From an uncultured Clostridia bacterium (GTDB lineage: Bacteria > Bacillota > Clostridia > Oscillospirales > CAG-272): a stretch of 13,278 nucleotides of DNA. The notes below the pieces were generated by a model. The model searched no databases, was not told the DNA's origin, and saw only the letters and a list, made by a program, of their open reading frames with translations. The position numbers and the translations under genes were made by a program. Of the stretch, positions 6,915 through 13,278 are shown in pieces (within the stretch, counting starts at the first letter, position 1; the number at the start of each line of letters is the position of its first letter). The stretch lies in the NCBI GenBank assembly GCA_946055715.1, contig CAMGGT010000005.1:1-13278 (forward strand). Reading direction: 5' to 3'.

Positions 6915-7142
6915 TCAGTCTTTGGCGTAACCGATGTTCTTTTCTTTGCTCGGGTCAAATGTCAGATTGCAGATGGAAGCCACCAGACCGTAAATGCCGC
7001 AGGTGATTATCGAAAGGAAGAAATACGCCTTTGATCTGGAAGTGAACCCTTCGGGCTTCAAGGAAGTGTGGTTGATGATGATGCTGCCGATGAATCCGAG
7101 GAAAAACGTCAGAAGAAAACGAGCAAGATTGTTGTTGTCCAT
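6915..7142 (-). CDS. Small two-TM membrane protein, TM2-domain-like
   Basis: A 75-residue protein with two hydrophobic segments at about residues 7-24 and 39-60, a short polar turn between them, and a charged tail ending in FDPSKEKNIGYAKD. Its size and the CGIYGLVASICNLTF segment resemble small TM2-type or superinfection-immunity-like membrane proteins found in Firmicutes; I recall similar hypothetical proteins but cannot assign a function. Expression is well supported: GGAGG lies seven bases before the ATG, and a perfect consensus promoter lies about 35 bases upstream. It is transcribed divergently from the 67-residue membrane protein and helicase genes and converges on the terminator at 6818-6847. 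Local base composition is more AT-rich than in the housekeeping block. Confidence 0.85.
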   Translation of the reverse strand: MDNNNLARFLLTFFLGFIGSIIINHTSLKPEGFTSRSKAYFFLSIITCGIYGLVASICNLTFDPSKEKNIGYAKD

Positions 7143-7176
7143 TGAAATGCCTCCATAGATTAATTATTGTAGCATT

Positions 7177-7205
7177 ATTATAATGAATAATATTGTATCT
7201 GTCAA
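7177..7205 (-). promoter_or_regulatory. Perfect sigma-A promoter of the small two-TM protein gene
   Basis: Read on the minus strand, TTGACA (7205-7200) and TATAAT (7182-7177) are separated by exactly 17 bases. It sits in an AT-rich stretch about 35 bases before the start codon at 7142. Confidence 0.9.
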
Positions 7206-7206
7206 G

Positions 7207-7246
7207 AAATCTGACATCATTCGGCAAAAAATCTGACATTATTTCG
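7207..7246. repeat. Operator-like direct repeat beside the minus-strand promoter
   Basis: AAATCTGACATCATTCG (7207-7223) is followed by AAATCTGACATTATTTCG (7229-7246). The copies are spaced about 22 bases apart, roughly two helical turns. They lie immediately upstream of the -35 box at 7200-7205, where a regulator could bind. An old insertion-sequence end with repeated transposase sites is an alternative. The function is inferred. Confidence 0.6.
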
Positions 7247-7288
7247 CTTGAAACGGCATTATACATCTGTTTTTGCGCGCAAAAGACC

Positions 7289-7317
7289 GCAAAACGGAGA
7301 ACGCTGTCTCCTTTTGC
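7289..7317. repeat. Long hairpin between divergent promoters
   Basis: GCAAAA plus GGAGA (7289-7300, with a bulged C at 7295) pairs with TCTCCTTTTGC (7307-7317) around a six-base loop, an 11-bp stem. No T run follows on the plus strand. It lies between the two divergent promoters and could be a regulatory site or an old terminator. Confidence 0.55.
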
Positions 7318-7362
7318 AGTTACCGCTCGTTCAGAAGAATCGGGGCAAAAGCCGGCTTTCGG

Positions 7363-7391
7363 TTGCAATGGATGTAAGAAGGTGGTATAAT
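7363..7391 (+). promoter_or_regulatory. Promoter of the small membrane protein-helicase pair
   Basis: TTGCAA (7363-7368, four of six consensus bases) and TATAAT (7386-7391) are separated by 17 bases. The start codon of the first gene is at 7424, leaving a leader of about 25 bases. Confidence 0.8.
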
Positions 7392-7423
7392 GAAGACATC
7401 TTACCGCAAAAAGAAGTACAGGT

Positions 7424-7627
7424 ATGAACGAAGACATCAACCGTCAGAAATATGATCAATATGACATACGCATAAAGAGAATCAGAAGAAAAAGACGGTT
7501 TGCGGTGGTTGCCGCCTTCGCCCTGTTTCTTGTGACATTTTGTTCCGTTTCGCCCATCAATCAGCGGGGTTTTGGTGAATTTGGCGCGCGGCTCATTTAC
7601 GGATGCGCGGGACAGAATGCCGTTTGA
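7424..7627 (+). CDS. Small single-TM protein upstream of the helicase
   Basis: A 67-residue protein that I do not recognise. The N-terminus is polar, followed by a strongly basic patch (RIKRIRRKRR, 16-25), then one hydrophobic segment at about 26-43 and a 24-residue tail. The basic-then-hydrophobic order predicts an inner-membrane protein with its N-terminus in the cytoplasm. The nearby promoter at 7363-7391 supports expression; the ribosome binding site (AAGAAG, 7411-7416) is weak. It ends 32 bases before the helicase start, and the helicase also carries membrane segments, so the two are probably one transcript and may interact. It could instead be a leader ORF controlling the helicase. Confidence 0.6.
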   Translation: MNEDINRQKYDQYDIRIKRIRRKRRFAVVAAFALFLVTFCSVSPINQRGFGEFGARLIYGCAGQNAV

Positions 7628-7659
7628 GCCATATAGTTTGCTTGCGAGAGGAGGGGCGT

Positions 7660-10308
7660 ATGTTTGAGCATATCTACTTTCACGGCCAATTCCGCACCTA
7701 CCAGCAAAAAATACTGGATGGGGCGCAGGCCTACCTCAGCGACAACAGAATTCATATTGTTGCCGCCCCCGGCAGCGGCAAAACCATCCTCGGTCTGGAG
7801 TTGATCCGAAGGCGGGGGAAGCCCTGCATCATCCTTTCGCCCACCACGACCATCCGCGACCAGTGGGGCGAGCGTTTTATAGCGCACTTTTTGAGTGGTG
7901 AAGCGCCGGATGCCTACCTTTCCTATGATCTGAATCGCCCGGCCCTCATCACTTCCGTGACCTATCAGGCACTGCACGCGGCCATGCACCGCGCAAAAGA
8001 TGAGGAGAGCGGAGAGGACTATGCGGGCCTTGACCTGTTGGCCGAGATCGGGCGAATGGGCATCGGAACGATCTGCCTGGACGAGGCGCACCACCTGCAA
8101 AATGAGTGGCAGAAGTCGCTTGAAAGTTTTCTCGCCGCGCTGAAAGGGCAGGTCAAGGTCATCGCGCTGACGGCCACCCCGCCCTATGATGCCAAACCGA
8201 ATGAGTGGGAACGGTACATCGGCGTTTGCGGGGAGATCGATGAAGAGATCTTCGTGCCGGAGTTGGTGCAGCAGCATACCCTTTGCCCCCACCAGGACTA
8301 TTTGTATTTCAGTTATCCGACGCAAAAAGAGACGGCAGAACTGCAGGCCTATCATAAGCGGGTGGATGAGGCCTTGCAAGCGCTGTTTTCGTCCGATCTG
8401 CCGGATATGGCCTATCAATGCCTGCTTGCGCGCGCAGACGATCTCGACGATCTCTTTGCCCATACGGCAGAGCATGTGGCCTTGCTGGTGCTTTGCCGAC
8501 AGGCAGGCGTGGATGTGAGCAAAAAGATCATCCGCAAGTTGACAGGCGAAAAACACCTGTCGGCTCTGTCATACCAACGGGCAGAACGCGCGGTGAACTA
8601 CCTCACCAAGGGCGACCTTCTGCCGGAGAAAGAGCGTGAGCGGCTTGTCGACCTCTTCCGACAGAAGGGGTTGACAGAGCGCGGAGAGGTGGCCCTGGAT
8701 CTGAACGAAAAATGCAAAAAACGCCTGATCGCCTCGGCCGGAAAGCTCGACAGCATCGCCGAGATCTCAAGGTCTGAGGCAGAGGCGAAGGGAGAGGCGC
8801 TTCGCCTGCTGATCCTTACCGACTTCATCAAAAAAGAAACGCTGTCGGTCATCGGCTCCGACACAAATCCGGACGCGGTCAGCGTGGTCAGTGCCTTTGA
8901 GACGGTGCGCCGCACGGGCGTGTCTGTGGGGGCGCTTTCGGGCAGTCTTGTCATTCTGCCCGCTGCCTGCGCCGATATGCTTGCGGACATGCATGCGACC
9001 TTTTCGATCTCTCCCCTGGGCGAAACAGGGTATTGCGTATTCGATTTTCCGGCGGACAACCGCGAGAAGGTCCGCCTGGTGAGCCGCCTGTTTGAGCAGG
9101 GCGCCATCCATGCCCTTGTCGGCACAAAGTCCCTTTTGGGCGAGGGGTGGGATGCCCCCTGCGTCAATGCGCTGATTCTGGCCAGCTTTGTCGGCAGTTT
9201 TATGCTCTCCAACCAGATGCGCGGGCGGGCCATCCGCACAGACAAAAACGACCCGAATAAGACGGCCAACATCTGGCATCTTGTTTCGGTGGAGCGGCCG
9301 CCTGTGTATGCAGAAAACGCAGCCGAAAAAGCAGCGCTGATCGCCGTCGAAAACAAAAATGAGCTTGTCTCCTGCGATTTTGACACCATCAAACGCCGCT
9401 TCGACTGCTTTGTCGCCCCCAACTATGAGACGGGCGAGATCGAAAGCGGCATTGCCCGCGTGACCATCCTGCAACCCCCGTTTGACGAAAAGGGGATCGC
9501 CCGCATCAACCGCGAAATGCTGGCGCGCGCCAAAGAAAGCGCGCAATGCAAGCAGAGCTGGGAGACGGCGGTGCGCGGGTCTGCGCGGCTGAACGAGGTA
9601 AGCGAAGTCCCCAAAGCGGGCATGACGCCGCCCTTCCTCTTTTTCAATGTTTTTTATGCGGTGTTGCTGGATGTGGTGTTTTCTTCGGCTTTTGCTTCTC
9701 TCATCTCCGTATGTATGCGGAGCGCTTCTTTGGGGACAACGAAGTCCTTTCTTCTGATGGCATTTTTGTGCATTGTCTGCATCGTCGCCGCCGGGCTGTT
9801 CATCCCTCTGCTGACCACAAAGATCCTGGCACATCTCAATCCCACGCGCTCTGTGCGCACCCTGGCGGGGTGCATACTTGCAACCATGCAGGAACTGGAG
9901 ATGATCGGGCGGGATGCGCGCGTCATGGTGGCGGAAGACGGGCAGGGCATCTGCATCAGTGTTGAGTTGCTGGGGGCTTCGGTACACGATCAGAACCTCT
10001 TTCACAATGCCATTGCAGAGTTGCTCTCTCCCATCCGTAACCCGCGGTATCTGCTGATACGCAGGGGCAAAAACGGCCGCCTGCAAAACAAGACCGCCCT
10101 GGCCTGCCCCGAGATCCTCGGGAGCAAAAATCAATACGCCGCCTGCCTGGCGGGGCATCTCAAACGCTCGATGGGGGATGTTGAACCGGTGTATACCCGC
10201 ACGGAAGAAGGGCACAAGCTGATGCTGGTCTGCAAGCGCACCTCCTACATCACCCGCAATCACCAACAGTTCTATGGGAGAAAGAAACATATTTCCCGCT
10301 GGGAGTGA
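7660..10308 (+). CDS. DEAH-box SF2 helicase with C-terminal membrane segments
   Basis: An 882-residue protein. The N-terminal half is an SF2 helicase core: Walker A AAPGSGKT (35-42), DEAH (141-144), motif III TAT (171-173), motif V GTKSLLGEGWDAP (488-500) and motif VI QMRGRAIR (519-526). About 300 residues, largely helical and charged, separate motifs III and V. After the core come two hydrophobic segments at about 659-686 and 697-719, then a C-terminal soluble domain of about 160 residues containing RNPRYLLIRRGKNGR. This suggests a nucleic-acid translocase tethered to the membrane. The start at 7660 follows AGGAGGGG (7649-7656); the frame opens upstream at 7603 but overlaps the small gene. 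I recall annotated 'DEAD/DEAH box helicase family' proteins of this type in Clostridia, without a known role. DNA defence, DNA repair or RNA metabolism are possible. No nuclease motif is evident. Confidence 0.92.
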   Translation: MFEHIYFHGQFRTYQQKILDGAQAYLSDNRIHIVAAPGSGKTILGLELIRRRGKPCIILSPTTTIRDQWGERFIAHFLSGEAPDAYLSYDLNRPALITSVTYQALHAAMHRAKDEESGEDYAGLDLLAEIGRMGIGTICLDEAHHLQNEWQKSLESFLAALKGQVKVIALTATPPYDAKPNEWERYIGVCGEIDEEIFVPELVQQHTLCPHQDYLYFSYPTQKETAELQAYHKRVDEALQALFSSDLPDMAYQCLLARADDLDDLFAHTAEHVALLVLCRQAGVDVSKKIIRKLTGEKHLSALSYQRAERAVNYLTKGDLLPEKERERLVDLFRQKGLTERGEVALDLNEKCKKRLIASAGKLDSIAEISRSEAEAKGEALRLLILTDFIKKETLSVIGSDTNPDAVSVVSAFETVRRTGVSVGALSGSLVILPAACADMLADMHATFSISPLGETGYCVFDFPADNREKVRLVSRLFEQGAIHALVGTKSLLGEGWDAPCVNALILASFVGSFMLSNQMRGRAIRTDKNDPNKTANIWHLVSVERPPVYAENAAEKAALIAVENKNELVSCDFDTIKRRFDCFVAPNYETGEIESGIARVTILQPPFDEKGIARINREMLARAKESAQCKQSWETAVRGSARLNEVSEVPKAGMTPPFLFFNVFYAVLLDVVFSSAFASLISVCMRSASLGTTKSFLLMAFLCIVCIVAAGLFIPLLTTKILAHLNPTRSVRTLAGCILATMQELEMIGRDARVMVAEDGQGICISVELLGASVHDQNLFHNAIAELLSPIRNPRYLLIRRGKNGRLQNKTALACPEILGSKNQYAACLAGHLKRSMGDVEPVYTRTEEGHKLMLVCKRTSYITRNHQQFYGRKKHISRWE

Positions 10309-10337
10309 AACCATTTTACCGCGCCCTACATGCTGTT

Positions 10338-10352
10338 CCCCGCAAAGCGGGG
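10338..10352. repeat. GC-rich hairpin between the helicase and acyltransferase genes
   Basis: CCCCGC-AAA-GCGGGG, a 6-bp stem, is followed by CTAC and six A (10355-10360). On the minus strand the A run would follow as nothing terminator-like, and on the plus strand no T run is present. A partial attenuator or mRNA processing site ahead of the next gene is plausible. Confidence 0.5.
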
Positions 10353-10375
10353 CTACAAAAAAGGAGAAAATGACC

Positions 10376-11209
10376 ATGACAGAAAGTGAACTGTATACCG
10401 CGCTTTGCCTTCCGCAGGAGCTGGCAGATGCGCTTCGCACCGCAAAGTGCGATCTGTCAAAGCAAGAGTTTGAGGCGTTTTCGCAGGGCTTGCGCGGCAA
10501 AGACACCTATGCCGCGGCGGCAAAGCAACTGAAAGCGCGGCTTTCGGAGGACGAGAGGGGGCTTGGGATGCTGCGGGTGATGCTGGCGGTTGCCTGTGAC
10601 ACCCACGACATGTACCGCAGTCGGCACATCCCGGATGACATCTTTTTTGCCACCATGAAATGCTTTGTCCGCTTTGCCTGCGAACACAAAGAAAGCTATG
10701 GTACATACGGCTTTGACCGAAGCTGGTGGGTCGGCAGACAATTGTCGATGCAGCTGTTTCGCCTGGGAGAGCTGGAGTATGAGTTAAGCGAATGGGGCGG
10801 CGGGCCGGCCGTGTCTCTGCATATCCCCTCGGATGCCGACCTCTCGGAGGCGGGGATTGCCGCCTCGGTCGGCGCGGCCAAGGCATTCTTGGCCAAATAT
10901 GACCCGATGTACAGTGACACGCCCATCTTCTGCGCATCATGGTTGCTTTCTCCTTCGCTTGAGGGGCTGCTGTCTCCCACCTCGCGCATTGCGGGCTTCC
11001 GTCGGCATTTTCACATTGTCAGATACCTGCCGGAGCCGGAGGACTATAAGCAGTGGGTATATAAAGACCCGCGGCTTGCCCCCGAGGACTTCCCGGAAAA
11101 CACCTCGCTTCAAAGAAGTATCAAGCAGTATGTGCTGGCAGGCGGTAAGGTCGGAGAGGGCATTGGCCTCCTTATGACCGACAAATTGACCGACACACCC
11201 GGCATGTAA
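10376..11209 (+). CDS. Acyltransferase-domain protein, GNAT-related
   Basis: A 277-residue protein. Segments such as GFDRSWWVGRQLSMQLFRLGELEYEL, SLHIPSDADLSEAGIAAS and FCASWLLSPSLEGLL are hallmarks, as I recall, of a Firmicutes family annotated as acyltransferase domain-containing protein. That family has a helical N-terminal NAT_N-like domain followed by a GNAT_C-like domain. The substrate is unknown. AGGAG at 10362-10366 fits the ATG at 10376 (nine-base spacing); an in-frame ATG at 10370 is only three bases away and would add two residues. It starts 67 bases after the helicase stop with a hairpin between, so co-transcription is possible but not certain. Nothing in the sequence ties its job to the helicase. 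Confidence 0.85.
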   Translation: MTESELYTALCLPQELADALRTAKCDLSKQEFEAFSQGLRGKDTYAAAAKQLKARLSEDERGLGMLRVMLAVACDTHDMYRSRHIPDDIFFATMKCFVRFACEHKESYGTYGFDRSWWVGRQLSMQLFRLGELEYELSEWGGGPAVSLHIPSDADLSEAGIAASVGAAKAFLAKYDPMYSDTPIFCASWLLSPSLEGLLSPTSRIAGFRRHFHIVRYLPEPEDYKQWVYKDPRLAPEDFPENTSLQRSIKQYVLAGGKVGEGIGLLMTDKLTDTPGM

Positions 11210-11256
11210 TCTGCCACAATGCAGCTTTATGCCGACAAACGCCACTTCACCTCTCC

Positions 11257-11292
11257 TTTTCGCATAAAATGCGGGGGGTTCTTGCAAATTTC
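11257..11292 (+). repeat. Imperfect 36-bp direct repeat, copy 1
   Basis: TTTTCGC, then AAAAT, GGGGGGTT and CTTGCAAATTT. The same order of blocks recurs at 11903-11938. It includes a small CGCAT/ATGCG hairpin at 11261-11273. Confidence 0.55.
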
Positions 11293-11463
11293 GCCCAAAT
11301 TGGCTGTTTTAGCGACTTGACAAATGCCGCCATGATCGGCAGATGCCCAATTTTCGCTGTTGACGGGGCTGTCGCATGAAGGCAGGGTTGAAGGGTGTTG
11401 CGAGTCATTATTTGCTTTTGCAAAAGTTCCGTTACCGTAGGTACCAAAGGGAGATACTATTAA

Positions 11464-11517
11464 ATGCCTTCCCCGGCGGGGAAGGGGGACCGCGAAGCGG
11501 TGGATGAGGAGAACATT
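11464..11517 (-). repeat. REP-like two-hairpin dispersed repeat, copy 2 (inverted)
   Basis: CCTTCCCC-GGC-GGGGAAGG (11467-11485) is followed by the ACCGC-GAA-GCGGT hairpin (11489-11501). The 21 bases at 11484-11504 are the exact reverse complement of 6525-6545. The first hairpin here has a different sequence from its partner but is fully paired. Confidence 0.8.
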
Positions 11518-11902
11518 CTTTGGCAACTGTAAATGACAGAGGAAGTGGCAAAACAGCAAGAAAATGCAAGGATTCTTACTGCGACAGCCCCATGCCCGTT
11601 GCGGGAAGCAACCTGCCGGGCGTGCCTGCCCCCATCAAAGAGAAATCGACAGCTCAGCCCTGCCATCAAAACGACCCGATCAACCGGGCACGGCTCCCGC
11701 AGTTGGAGAAAATAGCGGATGGCCGTTGCTCTATGGCAAATCGGCTGATAATAGCGTTTAACTCGCGCCAACCGCCATATACAGGGGGCGGCGAAGGCGT
11801 TTTAGCCCCCCAATTATCCGTTACAGCAAGCGGCAAAAATCGATATGCTAATAATTATTTACATTCAATTTACCCTTTTTCGAAAATGAATGAAACTTAG
11901 GA

Positions 11903-11938
11903 TTTTTCGCTGAAATCGGAGGGGTTTCTGCAAATTTT
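11903..11938 (+). repeat. Imperfect 36-bp direct repeat, copy 2
   Basis: TTTTTCGC, then GAAAT, CGGAGGGGTTT and CTGCAAATTTT. It matches 11257-11292 with several differences, 646 bases downstream. Confidence 0.55.
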
Positions 11939-12197
11939 TATTGATTTGGATGAACTATGCCCCTTCATTGCTTTGACATTTTTAACATTTCGGGCAAAAA
12001 TCCTATCTGCCGGAGATGCCGGGCAGCTTTTCGTGCCGTTTTGGGGGGCTTTGATGGCTCGTCTATTCTGCCGATGCGCGAAAAACTCGCGCAAAAGCCC
12101 ACGAACAGGGAATGCTCACGCACGATTTGCTTTTTGACGCGTTGCTTTGGCCTATCTGATTTGACAGATCTGCTTCCCACGAAAGGAGAAAAATAAG

Positions 12198-13091
12198 ATG
12201 TGGATGCTGTTGGCGCTGTTGGCGGCGCTGTTTACTTCGCTTACCGCCATTTTTGCAAAGATCGGAATACGGGATGTCTCCTCGAATTTCGCCACCCTGT
12301 ACCGCACGTTCATTGTCACGATCTGCTCTGCTCTCATTTGCCTTGTCACCGGCAGCTTTGCCGGCCTGCAACATTTCACCTGGCAGAACTATTTGTTTTT
12401 AGGGCTGTCGGGCGTGGCCACATGGCTGAGTTGGCTGTGCTATAACCGTGCCATCAAATCGGGGCAGGTCAGTCGGGTCGCCCCCATAGACAAATCCAGC
12501 TTTGTGGTGGCGAACCTTCTGTTCTTGCTGTTTTTCTTCGACGAAACGACCCATGCGGGCGACCCCCTCACCATCTGTATGCTGGTGCTGTCAATGGCTT
12601 TGATGCTGGCGGGCACGCTGCTGATGCTGGACCGCAAGCCCACCGCCGAAAAGGGCGCGGGTGCATGGCTGGTGTACGCCGTTCTGTCGGCGGTGTTTGC
12701 GGGGCTGGTGTCTCTGTTGGTCAAGCTGGGGCTGCGCGGGGTGTCCAGCAATGTGGGCACGCTTTTGCGCTCGCTTGTGGTCATTGTGTTTTCGGCCGGG
12801 ATGCTGTCCTTTCGTGAGGGCTTCGGAGAGGTCAAGACCGTCACGCGGCGGTCATGGCTTTTTCTCACCCTGTCGGGCATGGCCACCGGCGGCGCGTGGC
12901 TGTGCGAGTATGCCGCCCTCAACGCGCCCGGGGTCAACCCCGTGGCGGTCAATTCCGTGGGCAAACTGGCCATCCTGCCCACCATGCTGTTCTGCCGGAT
13001 CGTGCTTGGCGAGCGTTTCACCAAAAAGACGCTGGCAGGCCTATCGGTGCTGGTGGCGGGCATTGTGCTGATCATCGTCTTCGGACTGTAA
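12198..13091 (+). CDS. EamA-family (DMT superfamily) transporter
   Basis: A 297-residue integral membrane protein of about ten hydrophobic helices, the normal EamA size, probably a secondary exporter or permease of small metabolites. It shows the expected internal duplication. IFAKIGIRDVSSNFATLYR near the N-terminus of the first half matches LLVKLGLRGVSSNVGTLLR in the second half, with the halves meeting around residues 138-153 at a charged loop (DRKPTAEKG). AAAGGAG at 12182-12188 lies nine bases before the ATG. The substrate cannot be read from sequence. The next gene begins 27 bases after the stop, suggesting an operon. The upstream region is long and repeat-rich, with no riboswitch that I recognise. 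Confidence 0.93.
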   Translation: MWMLLALLAALFTSLTAIFAKIGIRDVSSNFATLYRTFIVTICSALICLVTGSFAGLQHFTWQNYLFLGLSGVATWLSWLCYNRAIKSGQVSRVAPIDKSSFVVANLLFLLFFFDETTHAGDPLTICMLVLSMALMLAGTLLMLDRKPTAEKGAGAWLVYAVLSAVFAGLVSLLVKLGLRGVSSNVGTLLRSLVVIVFSAGMLSFREGFGEVKTVTRRSWLFLTLSGMATGGAWLCEYAALNAPGVNPVAVNSVGKLAILPTMLFCRIVLGERFTKKTLAGLSVLVAGIVLIIVFGL

Positions 13092-13118
13092 ATGACTACT
13101 AAAGGAAGGTAGCCAAAC

Positions 13119-13278
13119 ATGACACACCAAATGACCCTGTGTGACGGGCCGTTTCGCATGGTACAGGCAGGCACCAAAACCGTGGAGCTGCGCCTGTATG
13201 ACGAAAAGCGGCGGCTGGTGCAGGTGGGGGATGAGATGCTCTTCCGCCATGCACAAACGGACGAGACCTGCCGCTGCT
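13119..13278 (+). CDS. ASCH-domain-like protein, N-terminal part
   Basis: The frame runs off the window end; 53 residues are visible. The opening, with DGPFRMVQAGTKTVELRLYD followed by EKRRLVQVGDEMLF, matches the N-terminus of ASCH/PUA-like domain proteins, which are thought to bind RNA or modified nucleosides. AAGGAAGGT (13102-13110) precedes the ATG by eight bases, and the gene lies 27 bases after the transporter stop. The full length and C-terminal half are unseen, so the family call is moderate. Confidence 0.8.
   Translation, partial: MTHQMTLCDGPFRMVQAGTKTVELRLYDEKRRLVQVGDEMLFRHAQTDETCRC

Larger units (their letters stand above)
11210..12197. other. Long gene-free region with dispersed-repeat fragments
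   Basis: I find no gene that I can support in these 988 bases. Short open frames exist on both strands but lack ribosome binding sites, family motifs and typical codon use. The region holds one REP-like two-hairpin repeat, two imperfect 36-bp direct repeats, a CTTTTGCAAAAG palindrome (11415-11426) and an AT-rich stretch around 11840-11990. A possible weak promoter (TTGACA 11973-11978, AAAAAT 11996-12001) could serve the transporter. Confidence 0.65.

Noticed and set aside
7767..7785. Walker A motif as evidence of an ABC or AAA ATPase instead of a helicase
   Set aside because: The downstream DEAH, TAT, GEGWDAP and QMRGRAIR motifs in order are specific to SF2 helicases.
11520..11900. A 126-residue open frame in the gene-free region, with overlapping minus-strand frames
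   Set aside because: It begins just after the REP-like repeat, lacks a ribosome binding site, has no recognisable domain and has irregular composition.
11897..12180. Small basic open frames on the minus strand upstream of the transporter
   Set aside because: Two overlapping frames compete, neither has a binding site or promoter, and part of the sequence is the 36-bp repeat.
12131..12189. Promoter with TTGACG or TTGACA boxes just before the EamA gene
   Set aside because: Neither box has an acceptable -10 element at 16-18 bases, and the second would place -10 in the ribosome binding site.
5955..12197. An integrated prophage or ICE starting at tRNA-Leu
   Set aside because: No integrase, recombinase, phage or conjugation gene is visible, and the second tRNA 3'-like copies are short and mutated. 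Only an old scar can be argued.

Overview
The window looks like a moderately GC-rich Gram-positive bacterium of the class Clostridia, probably a gut Oscillospirales-type lineage. This rests on the Firmicutes-style priA-def-fmt-rsmB-rlmN-rsgA order, strong AGGAGG ribosome binding sites, consensus sigma-A promoters and an encoded CCA end on the tRNA. The assignment is inference from gene order and motifs; no database was searched.

Positions 1-5816 are a compact, co-directional housekeeping block for replication restart, translation initiation and ribosome/rRNA maturation: the 3' part of priA, def, fmt, rsmB, rlmN and rsgA. fmt/rsmB and rsmB/rlmN overlap by ATGA. The PP2C phosphatase and PASTA kinase genes that often lie between rlmN and rsgA in Firmicutes are absent, as is the rpe gene that often follows rsgA. 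A perfect consensus promoter overlapping the rsgA stop codon drives tRNA-Leu(UAA).

Positions 5955-6914 have no convincing gene and are highly repetitive. They hold two apparently identical 216-bp tandem units, a truncated third, and a displaced 122-bp module. Terminator hairpins alternate with the modules, and tRNA 3'-end-like sequence occurs in both orientations. A two-hairpin dispersed palindrome sits in the middle; a partner in the opposite orientation lies at about 11.5 kb.

Positions 6915-11209 are an accessory block between those two palindromes. It contains a small two-TM protein gene on the minus strand with a perfect consensus promoter, then a regulatory-looking divergent region. On the plus strand follow a 67-residue single-TM protein, an 882-residue SF2 DEAH helicase with two C-terminal membrane segments, and a GNAT-related acyltransferase-domain protein. 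The membrane-anchored helicase with its small membrane neighbour is the best candidate for an uncharacterised system.

Positions 11210-12197 are a second long gene-free stretch with dispersed-repeat fragments. The window ends with an EamA-type transporter and the start of an ASCH-domain-like protein.
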